This document shows positions 6,948 to 12,732 of a DNA stretch of 14,931 nucleotides, piece after piece. Each line of letters begins with the position of its first letter. Positions within the stretch are counted from its first letter, which is position 1. The position numbers and the translations under genes were made by a program. The notes beneath the pieces were generated by a model, which ran no database searches, had not been told where the DNA came from, and was given only the letters and a program-made list of their open reading frames with translations. Source of the stretch: Candidatus Desantisiibacteriota bacterium (GTDB lineage: Bacteria; UBA9089; CG2-30-40-21); the NCBI GenBank assembly GCA_016208205.1, contig JACQYP010000110.1, forward strand, positions 1 through 14,931. Reading direction: 5' to 3'.

Positions 6948-8681
6948 TCAGTCTTCTTTCCGTCGATTTCTTTTCCATGTATGACAGAGCTCTTCGTATT
7001 CAGAGGTATTTATCACATTCCTTGTCTCGAGCCAGCCTCTTCTTGCTGTAACCACCCCATATTCAAGCATAGAAAGCTCATCTATGGTATGGGCATCTGT
7101 ATTTATGGCAAACCGTATTCCATAGCTTTTTGCCTGCCGAATGTATGTATCAGGCAGATCAACCCTGGCAATATAAGAGTTTATCTCCAGGACAGTATGT
7201 GTTACTGTCGCAGCCTTAAGCAATCTTTCTATATTAACAAATATATCCCTTCGTCCAATTATCCTTGAACAAGGATGAGCAATAATATCTATCAAAGGGT
7301 GATTACATCCCCGAATAAGCCTGTTTGTCACAGCCTCAACCCCATCCTCAAACCCTGAATGAACCGCTCCAACCACGAAATCAAACGAGGCAAGCATATC
7401 GTCTGTTATCCCCAATTCACCATCCCTTTGTATCTCCACCTCAAGACCGACTAAAATCTTAAAATCATAATCCCTTTCATTAAGGTGCCTTATATGCTCG
7501 ATATAATGCCCGACATCCTCAAGCTTAAGCCCCTTTCTCTTAGACATTTGAGTTCTAAAGTGGTCACAAATACCTATATACTTATATCCCTTTCCCTTTG
7601 CCCACTGGGCTATTTCTTCGATTGATGATGCCCCGTCACTCCAGCTTGAGTGAACATGCAAATCACCCTTTAAGTCATTCATATTAATCAGGCTGGGGAT
7701 AGCATTCTCCTTTGCCATAGCAATCTCATCATTCCCTTCCCTTAGCTCCGGAGGGATATATTGAAGCCCAAGGATATCATATATCTCCTCCTCAGTCTCA
7801 CAAAGAAATCTTTTATCTGTCTCCTTTCGATAAAGTCCATTCTCTTTTATCTCAAGCCCATGACTGTCAGCATATTTATTCAGGTTAGAGATGTAAGTTT
7901 TTGACCCTGTAGTAAAATGAAGCAACGGAACAAACTCATGAGCAGATAATCCGCTGAGTTCAACCTTTATCCCTTCCTTATTCAAGACAGTAATCCTGTT
8001 TTTTGCCTGTTCAATAATTTTCAAGGGTGGGAACCGTTTCAAAAACTCTTTTATCGCTAATGTCGGGGTATCTGTCTCCATCAACAGGTCTATATCACCA
8101 ACAATTTCCTTGCCGCGTCTAATGCTTCCGCTCCATTCTACCCTTTCAACCTCAGGCATCTCTAACAAGCCGTAAGCTATCCTGCGAGCCATGGGCAGGG
8201 CAATCCCAAGCAATACCTTTTCTGCCCTGGAGGCTAAAGTCAAGTCTATGCTGCGCAAAAGGTTAATCTCTACCTTAGCATCAAACCCAGGCAGTTTTTG
8301 CAGCTCATATCGTTTAGCTGCTCGTTCAAGTTCATCGATACCGGCAATACTTAAGGATTGCCAGATAGTAGCTACCTTTTTGGCATCCATACACGGGATA
8401 TCCAGGACATCTAACAACCATTCAGGCGTATCAAAGAGTAATTCTTCATATTGACCCATCTTACCTGTTTTTATCAATTCCTCAACCTTACCGGCAACCT
8501 TCATACTCATCCCCGGCAGATCAAATAACTTTCCATTTCGATATATGCAAACCGCATCCTCTTCCAATCCCTCTATTATCTCTGCTATCCGATAGTAAGG
8601 AAAAGCATCATACGCCTGTCCAAAAACCTCCAACAGCTCACCTGTTCTAAACAATATTCTGGCTATTTCTATATTGGTCAT
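6948..8681 (-). CDS. polX: DNA polymerase/3'-5' exonuclease PolX
   Basis: A family-X DNA polymerase of 577 residues, close to the usual 570-580 of bacterial PolX, which fills gaps in base-excision repair. The start at 8681 is chosen because AAGGAGT lies 7 bases upstream. The frame stays open to an ATG at 8747, but those 22 extra codons cover a hairpin repeat and have no ribosome binding site. Residues 1-80 hold the N-terminal helical domain with an HhH-like LPGMSMKVAGKV at 55-66. Further HhH-like segments are IPCMDAKKV (95-103) and LPGFDAKVE (130-138), with fewer glycines than usual. The palm motif GSIRRGKEIVGDIDLL (185-200) gives the metal-binding D196 and D198. The third carboxylate position reads KVEL with E241, where Asp is usual. 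The C-terminal PHP domain has all expected ligands: H342, H344, D349, H374, E414, H441, H469, D529, H531, which supports a metal-dependent nuclease. It has its own promoter, divergent from cysE. Confidence 0.93.
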   Translation of the reverse strand: MTNIEIARILFRTGELLEVFGQAYDAFPYYRIAEIIEGLEEDAVCIYRNGKLFDLPGMSMKVAGKVEELIKTGKMGQYEELLFDTPEWLLDVLDIPCMDAKKVATIWQSLSIAGIDELERAAKRYELQKLPGFDAKVEINLLRSIDLTLASRAEKVLLGIALPMARRIAYGLLEMPEVERVEWSGSIRRGKEIVGDIDLLMETDTPTLAIKEFLKRFPPLKIIEQAKNRITVLNKEGIKVELSGLSAHEFVPLLHFTTGSKTYISNLNKYADSHGLEIKENGLYRKETDKRFLCETEEEIYDILGLQYIPPELREGNDEIAMAKENAIPSLINMNDLKGDLHVHSSWSDGASSIEEIAQWAKGKGYKYIGICDHFRTQMSKRKGLKLEDVGHYIEHIRHLNERDYDFKILVGLEVEIQRDGELGITDDMLASFDFVVGAVHSGFEDGVEAVTNRLIRGCNHPLIDIIAHPCSRIIGRRDIFVNIERLLKAATVTHTVLEINSYIARVDLPDTYIRQAKSYGIRFAINTDAHTIDELSMLEYGVVTARRGWLETRNVINTSEYEELCHTWKRNRRKED

Positions 8682-8695
8682 TCTTGTACTCCTTC

Positions 8696-8720
8696 GTAGA
8701 CGAAGCGTCTCGCTTCGTAT
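8696..8720. repeat. GTAG-headed REP-like hairpin, copy A (polX leader)
   Basis: GTAG is followed by a perfect 8-bp stem, ACGAAGCG and CGCTTCGT, around a TCT loop (8700-8718). All 25 bases recur at 12414-12438 in front of mutS. The hairpin lies 14 bases upstream of the polX start and directly abuts its ribosome binding site. The GTAG head plus hairpin is the layout known for REP elements mobilised by RAYT (TnpA-REP) transposases. Confidence 0.8.
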
Positions 8721-8774
8721 CCTCCCACTCGAATGTACCCTACCCATGTAGGGCTCGTTGCTCGTTTCAACTCA

Positions 8775-8803
8775 AATATAGCATATATGTAGCCATATGT
8801 CAA
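8775..8803 (-). promoter_or_regulatory. Probable sigma-70-type promoter of polX
   Basis: On the minus strand a perfect TTGACA (8803-8798) and TATATT (8780-8775) are separated by 17 bases. Transcription would begin near 8768, giving a leader of about 87 bases. That leader contains a CCCTAC/GTAGGG hairpin (8738-8753) and the REP-like hairpin A. Confidence 0.7.
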
Positions 8804-8812
8804 TAATTTTCC

Positions 8813-8841
8813 TTGATTTTTGATAATACTTCTGGTATTAT
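8813..8841 (+). promoter_or_regulatory. Probable extended -10 promoter of cysE
   Basis: TTGATT (8813-8818) and TATTAT (8836-8841) are separated by 17 bases. TGG directly before the -10 box gives an extended -10. The predicted start, near 8848, is just before the palindromic element at 8851. The -35 box lies only 9 bases from that of the divergent polX promoter. Confidence 0.65.
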
Positions 8842-8850
8842 GTTAAGGGG

Positions 8851-8992
8851 GCAGTGGTCAGGTGAAATTCATAGTAGCGGCTTGCAGCTCGCAATATGGA
8901 GTGCGAAAGCTTACTTGTTTTCGCTTTTTCGCCGCCTTAGCTAAAGCGGCAGCAAGTAAGCTACCGCATTCCAAATAATCCCTGACCCCTGA
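8851..8992. mobile_element. MITE-like palindromic element in the cysE leader
   Basis: The ends GCAGTGGTCAGG (8851-8862) and CCTGACCCCTGA (8981-8992) are inverted repeats matching at 10 of 12 positions. Inside, 8898-8917 and 8953-8972 are inverted arms of 20 bases with 17 matches (…AGCTTACTTG / CAAGTAAGCT…). Nested within them, 8931-8950 (GCCGCCTTAGCTAAAGCGGC) is a near-perfect palindrome. It has no coding capacity. A terminal inverted repeat with nested hairpins fits a non-autonomous mobile element. I see no clear target-site duplication, so the exact ends are uncertain. Confidence 0.55.
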
Positions 8993-9016
8993 TATTTTAT
9001 CCTCGGAGGTGATAAA

Positions 9017-9670
9017 ATGACTATTATTGATGATATAAAATCCGTGTTTGAAAGGGATCCGGCAGCAAGGAACATGCTTGAGGTTTTATTGTGCTACTCA
9101 GGGCTTCATGCACTTATTCTTCACAGGATTGCTCATTTTTTACATGCCGGATTAAGGATTCCACTCCTGCCAAGGATTATCTCCCAGATAAGCAGATTCT
9201 TCACCGGCATAGAGATTCATCCCGGGGCAAGGATTGGAAAAGGGCTCTTTATTGACCATGGGATGGGTGTAGTTATTGGAGAGACAACAGAGATTGGAGA
9301 TTATGTGCTTTTGTATCAGGGTGTTTCTTTAGCCGGCACAGGCAAGGAAACAGGCAAACGGCATCCTACTATTGGAAATAATGTGGTTATTGGAGCCGGG
9401 GCAGTGGTGCTTGGTCCAATTACTGTTGGAAATAATGTGCGTATCGGGGCAGGGAGTGTAGTATTAAAGCCTGTGCCTGACAACTGTACCGTTGTTGGTG
9501 TACCCGGAAGGATTGTCCGCCAGGATGGAGAAAAGGTTATCCGTGCTCCACTTGATCATAGCAACCTTCCTGATCCTGTTCAGGAAAGAATTGAATCCAT
9601 TCACAGTGAATTGGAGCTTGTAGAAGATATTATTCGAAAATGGAAAGAACGATTTGGTGAAAAGCTGTAA
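9017..9670 (+). CDS. cysE: Serine O-acetyltransferase
   Basis: Transfers an acetyl group from acetyl-CoA to L-serine, giving O-acetylserine, the first committed step of cysteine synthesis in the cytoplasm. The 217 residues match the short (Bacillus-type) form. The start follows GGAGGTG with 5 bases of spacing. An N-terminal helical segment (1-60, with [20 protein letters not shown]) precedes a left-handed beta-helix of hexapeptide repeats from about 64 to 165. The catalytic pair is E66 in IEIHPGA (Asp in the E. coli enzyme, Glu being usual in short forms) and H81 in [25 protein letters not shown] (103-120) is the acetyl-CoA/serine region, with Ala where GG is common. The C-terminal helix (187-217) ends in [10 protein letters not shown]. 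No cysK is adjacent, so it seems to be a single-gene unit. Its roughly 170-base leader carries the MITE-like element, which might affect expression; I found no T-box or SAM riboswitch signature. Confidence 0.95.
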   Translation: MTIIDDIKSVFERDPAARNMLEVLLCYSGLHALILHRIAHFLHAGLRIPLLPRIISQISRFFTGIEIHPGARIGKGLFIDHGMGVVIGETTEIGDYVLLYQGVSLAGTGKETGKRHPTIGNNVVIGAGAVVLGPITVGNNVRIGAGSVVLKPVPDNCTVVGVPGRIVRQDGEKVIRAPLDHSNLPDPVQERIESIHSELELVEDIIRKWKERFGEKL

Positions 9671-9679
9671 CTGCTTTTC

Positions 9680-9725
9680 CTCTGCGATTCTCGGCGAACT
9701 CTGCGTCTCTGCGGTGAACGGTTAC
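9680..9725. repeat. CTCTGCG-rich dispersed repeat between convergent cysE and mutS
   Basis: CTCTGCG occurs at 9680-9686, 9699-9705 and 9707-9713, and runs into the third exact copy of GTGAACGGTTAC (9714-9725). It resembles CTCTGCGTCTCTGCGGTGAA-type intergenic repeats seen in several phyla; that comparison is from memory. It fills almost all of the 61-base gap between the two convergent genes. I see no clear hairpin plus U-tract terminator there. Confidence 0.6.
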
Positions 9726-9731
9726 TATTTT

Positions 9732-12386
9732 TCACACCATCTTCTTCAACTCATGTAGCCTGTTAATTGCTTCAATCGGTGTAAGGTTATCAACATCCAG
9801 CTGCTTCAACGCATCTACAGCCTTATTATTTATTGTTTGCGGAAGGTCAAAGATACTCAATTGAACATATTTTTCTTTTCTTTTCTTTTCCATATTTTTC
9901 ATATGTTCCATAGCTAATTTAGGTTGCCCATTACCGGAGATACTGTCCATCTCAAGGTTATCAAGTATCTCTGTTGCCCGCAAGATTACCTCTTTCGGCA
10001 GCCCGGCAAGCCTTGCCACATGGATACCATAGCTCTTATCTGCCCCGCCTTGAACAATCTTTCGTAAGAAAATAATCTTATCCCCCCATTCCTTAACCGC
10101 AATGTTATAGTTTCTAACCCCCTTAAGCAATAACTCCATCTCTGTCAGCTCATGGTAATGTGTTGAAAATAATGTTCTTGCCTTGAGATTGTCATGGTTA
10201 TGGATATATTCAGCTACTGCCCAGGCAATGCTTACACCATCAAAGGTGCTTGTCCCCCGGCCTATCTCATCAAGGATAATAAGGCTTCTGGGTGTTGAAT
10301 TATTCAGAATATTAGCTGTTTCAATCATTTCCACCATAAAGGTACTCTGCCCCTTGATCAATTCGTCTGATGCCCCAACCCTGGTAAATATCTGGTCAAC
10401 TACCCCTATCTCTGCTTTTTTTGCAGGCACAAAACTGCCTATCTGTGCCATGAGGACAATCAGGGCAACCTGACGGATGTAGGTAGATTTTCCGGCCATA
10501 TTAGGTCCGGTAATAATCAATAATTGGTTATCACTCCTATCCAGCAAGGTATCATTGGGCACAAACCTTTCCCCTGACAGTATCTTTTCTACCACAGGAT
10601 GCCGTGCGTCTTTAAGCAGAATAATATCACTATCATTGATTAATGGCCTGGCATAATCATTTTCTACAGCCACCTTAGCCAGAGAGGACAGCACATCTAT
10701 CAAGGCTATTGCCCGGCTGACCTGCTGGATTCTATCCATCTTGTTTATGATCTCAGACCTGACCTGCATAAATATCTCGTATTCAATCTCTGAGATCCGC
10801 TGTCCGGCACTAAGGATTTGCACCTCTTTTTCCTTTAGCTGCGGAGCGATAAACCTCTCTCCATTAGCAATGGTCTGTTTGCGAATATAATCCTGTGGAA
10901 CAAGGTGCAGGTTTGCCTTTGTTATCTCAATGTAATAACCAAAGACCTTATTGTAACCAATCTTAAGCGAGCCAATCCCTGTCCGTTTAATCTCCTCTTT
11001 CTGCAAATTAATTATCCATCCCTTTGCATCCCTTGTCATGGAATGTAGTTCATCCAATTCCTGATTATATCCAGGCTTTATTATTCCCCCTTCCCGCAGA
11101 GAGAGTGGAGGGGTATTATGGATGGCTACATCTATTAACTCAACAATGTCCCTTAATTCATCCATGTCTATCAATATATCTTCTATTGTCTTACCCTGGC
11201 ATGAACACAGAGCGGTTTTTATGCTCGGAACAACAAGCAGGGATTCCTTTAAGGCAATGAGGTCACGGGCATTTGCCATACCGGCATCTATCCTTCCGAC
11301 AAGCCTTGACAGGTCATGGATAGACTTTAAGCAGGCGATGATTGTTTCTCGCAGGGAAGATGATTTGAAAAATACCTCTATTCCATCCTGACGATACCTT
11401 ATTTCTTCTACCCTTAATAATGGTTGATGTATCCATGAGCGAAGCAGCCGTCCGCCCATGGCTGTCCCTGTCTGGTCCAAAACCCAGATAAGGCTGCCTG
11501 TTTTTTCCCCACTTCTAATTGTCTGTGTCAATTCAAGATTTCTCCAGCTTGCCGGATCAATAGCCATAAATTCTTCCGGACGATAAGGCGTTATTCTGGT
11601 GATATGGCTTAAGGATGAGACTTGAGTCTCCTTGAGATAGCGAATGATTCCTCCGGCAGCACCGATACTATGTGTAAGAAGGCTGCATCCAAACCCATCT
11701 AAGGTAGTTGTATCAAAAAATCCGCACAAGGTGCTTCTGGCTGTATCCAGATTGAATACCCAATCATCCTGGACGGTAATGGACATGGATATATCTGCGG
11801 CAAATGCAGAAAGGCCGGCATCATCTCTCAACCTCTCAGGGATAAGGCATTCCTTTGGGCAAATTCGAGTCAACTCTGTAAATAATTTAGCCTCACCATT
11901 GTCAGAGATATTATTGCTACCTCTAAATTCAGCTACCCTGAACTCACCGGTTGATGGTTCAATAAACGCCAGCCCAATGCCGGATTTATCCTTATTAATA
12001 CAGGCAAGATAGTTAGGAACCTTGTCCTCTAATAATGTGGGGCTAAGAACATTCCCAGGGGTAATAGTACGAATTATCTCTCTTTTCACCAATCCCTTAG
12101 CCATTTTTGCGTCCTCTACCTGTTCACATATAGCCACCTTTTTGCCTGCCTTAATCAATTTGGCAATGTATGTCTCTGCAGCATGATATGGCAGACCGCA
12201 CATAGGCACCCGATTATTCTTGCCTGCTTCACGAGATGTAAGGGTAATATTAAGGATTTGAGAGGCAGTCTTAGCATCATCAAAGAACATCTCATAAAAA
12301 TCACCAAGACGAAAGAAAAGGATAGTCCCGGGCCTCTCCTTTTTTATTTGCAGATATTGGCTCATCATCGGTGTAAATTCACTCAT
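9732..12386 (-). CDS. mutS: DNA mismatch repair protein MutS
   Basis: Recognises mismatches and small loops in newly replicated DNA and, using ATP, recruits MutL. It has 884 residues, in the range for MutS1 (about 850-900). The start at 12386 is chosen from GGAG 7 bases upstream and because MSEFTPMMSQYLQIKKERPG is the canonical N-terminus. The frame extends 57 codons further, but only through REP-like hairpins. The mismatch-reading motif GDFYEMFF puts F30 and E32 in place, which marks MutS1 and not MutS2. Connector, lever and clamp domains follow (roughly 130-560). The ATPase has Walker A GPNMAGKST at 627-635, STFMVEM, and Walker B LIILDEIGRGTSTFDG with D706 and E707. The C-terminus has the usual LTPIEAINRLHELKK ending. 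No mutL follows in the window. It is convergent with cysE and transcribed from its own promoter at about 12566-12595. Confidence 0.97.
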   Translation of the reverse strand: MSEFTPMMSQYLQIKKERPGTILFFRLGDFYEMFFDDAKTASQILNITLTSREAGKNNRVPMCGLPYHAAETYIAKLIKAGKKVAICEQVEDAKMAKGLVKREIIRTITPGNVLSPTLLEDKVPNYLACINKDKSGIGLAFIEPSTGEFRVAEFRGSNNISDNGEAKLFTELTRICPKECLIPERLRDDAGLSAFAADISMSITVQDDWVFNLDTARSTLCGFFDTTTLDGFGCSLLTHSIGAAGGIIRYLKETQVSSLSHITRITPYRPEEFMAIDPASWRNLELTQTIRSGEKTGSLIWVLDQTGTAMGGRLLRSWIHQPLLRVEEIRYRQDGIEVFFKSSSLRETIIACLKSIHDLSRLVGRIDAGMANARDLIALKESLLVVPSIKTALCSCQGKTIEDILIDMDELRDIVELIDVAIHNTPPLSLREGGIIKPGYNQELDELHSMTRDAKGWIINLQKEEIKRTGIGSLKIGYNKVFGYYIEITKANLHLVPQDYIRKQTIANGERFIAPQLKEKEVQILSAGQRISEIEYEIFMQVRSEIINKMDRIQQVSRAIALIDVLSSLAKVAVENDYARPLINDSDIILLKDARHPVVEKILSGERFVPNDTLLDRSDNQLLIITGPNMAGKSTYIRQVALIVLMAQIGSFVPAKKAEIGVVDQIFTRVGASDELIKGQSTFMVEMIETANILNNSTPRSLIILDEIGRGTSTFDGVSIAWAVAEYIHNHDNLKARTLFSTHYHELTEMELLLKGVRNYNIAVKEWGDKIIFLRKIVQGGADKSYGIHVARLAGLPKEVILRATEILDNLEMDSISGNGQPKLAMEHMKNMEKKRKEKYVQLSIFDLPQTINNKAVDALKQLDVDNLTPIEAINRLHELKKMV

Positions 12387-12413
12387 CTTTTCTCTCCGTT
12401 GTAGGGGCAGACA

Positions 12414-12561
12414 GTAGACGAAGCGTCTCGCTTCGTATTCTTGGCAATCCCCTGTGGTTGCCCTGATCAGAAACAGACACAGGGGGCACATTGCCAATCC
12501 TTCTAAAACGAGCCGAGACGGCTCGTCTACAAGCTGAAATGAGTCGAGACAACTCATCTAC
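12414..12561. repeat. Cluster of three GTAG-headed REP-like hairpins (copies B, C, D) in the mutS leader
   Basis: Copy B (12414-12438) is identical to copy A at 8696-8720. Copies C (12508-12530) and D (12539-12561) are on the opposite strand. Read from their GTAG ends, C has stem ACGAGCCG, loop TCT, CGGCTCGT, and D has ATGAGTTG, TCT, CGACTCAT with one G-T pair. Thus the loop and head are constant while stem bases change in compensation. Between B and C, TTGGCAATCCCCTGTG (12441-12456) and CACAGGGGGCACATTGCCAA (12478-12497) form a second inverted repeat, so 12414-12530 reads as one nested 117-bp element with inverted ends, like a BIME. The whole cluster would be transcribed in the mutS leader. 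Confidence 0.8.
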
Positions 12562-12565
12562 TTTT

Positions 12566-12595
12566 ATTATAATATATGCTGACCTGTTTCGTCAA
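12566..12595 (-). promoter_or_regulatory. Probable sigma-70-type promoter of mutS
   Basis: On the minus strand TTGACG (12595-12590) and a perfect TATAAT (12571-12566) are separated by 18 bases. The start would fall near 12559, at the edge of hairpin D, leaving a leader of about 170 bases with three REP-like hairpins before the mutS ribosome binding site. Confidence 0.6.
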
Positions 12596-12634
12596 GAGAA
12601 TTGTTTTGAACCTGTGCAATTGCCAAAAATTCAC

Positions 12635-12663
12635 TTGATATTTAATCTCGCAAATGGTATAAT
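12635..12663 (+). promoter_or_regulatory. Probable extended -10 promoter of the second outer-membrane protein gene
   Basis: TTGATA (12635-12640) and a perfect TATAAT (12658-12663) are separated by 17 bases, and TGG precedes the -10 box. This is the strongest promoter match in the window. Transcription would start near 12670, about 63 bases before the gene. Confidence 0.75.
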
Positions 12664-12670
12664 ATAAATT

Positions 12671-12706
12671 CCGGTATCTGAGTCTCTGATAGAGTCAGGC
12701 TACCGG
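12671..12706 (+). promoter_or_regulatory. Leader stem-loop at the predicted transcript 5' end
   Basis: CCGGTA (12671-12676) pairs with TACCGG (12701-12706). Inside, CTGAGTCT pairs with AGAGTCAG at 7 of 8 positions around a CTGAT loop. Because it begins about where transcription should start, the mRNA would carry a 5'-terminal stem-loop, which can protect against decay. It does not match a riboswitch consensus that I know. Confidence 0.5.
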
Positions 12707-12732
12707 TCCACCAAACACTTATGAGGTAAAAT

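Noticed and set aside
8682..8747. Longer PolX starting at 8747
   Set aside because: The extra 22 codons read through the REP-like hairpin and lack a ribosome binding site, while 8681 has AAGGAGT at ideal spacing and gives the normal family length.
12387..12557. Longer MutS starting at 12557
   Set aside because: The extension of 57 codons is translated from hairpin repeats; the conserved MutS N-terminus and a good ribosome binding site fix the start at 12386.
12671..12706. Known riboswitch in the leader of the second outer-membrane gene
   Set aside because: The stem-loop is too simple and does not match the c-di-GMP, SAM, cobalamin or fluoride consensus as I know them.
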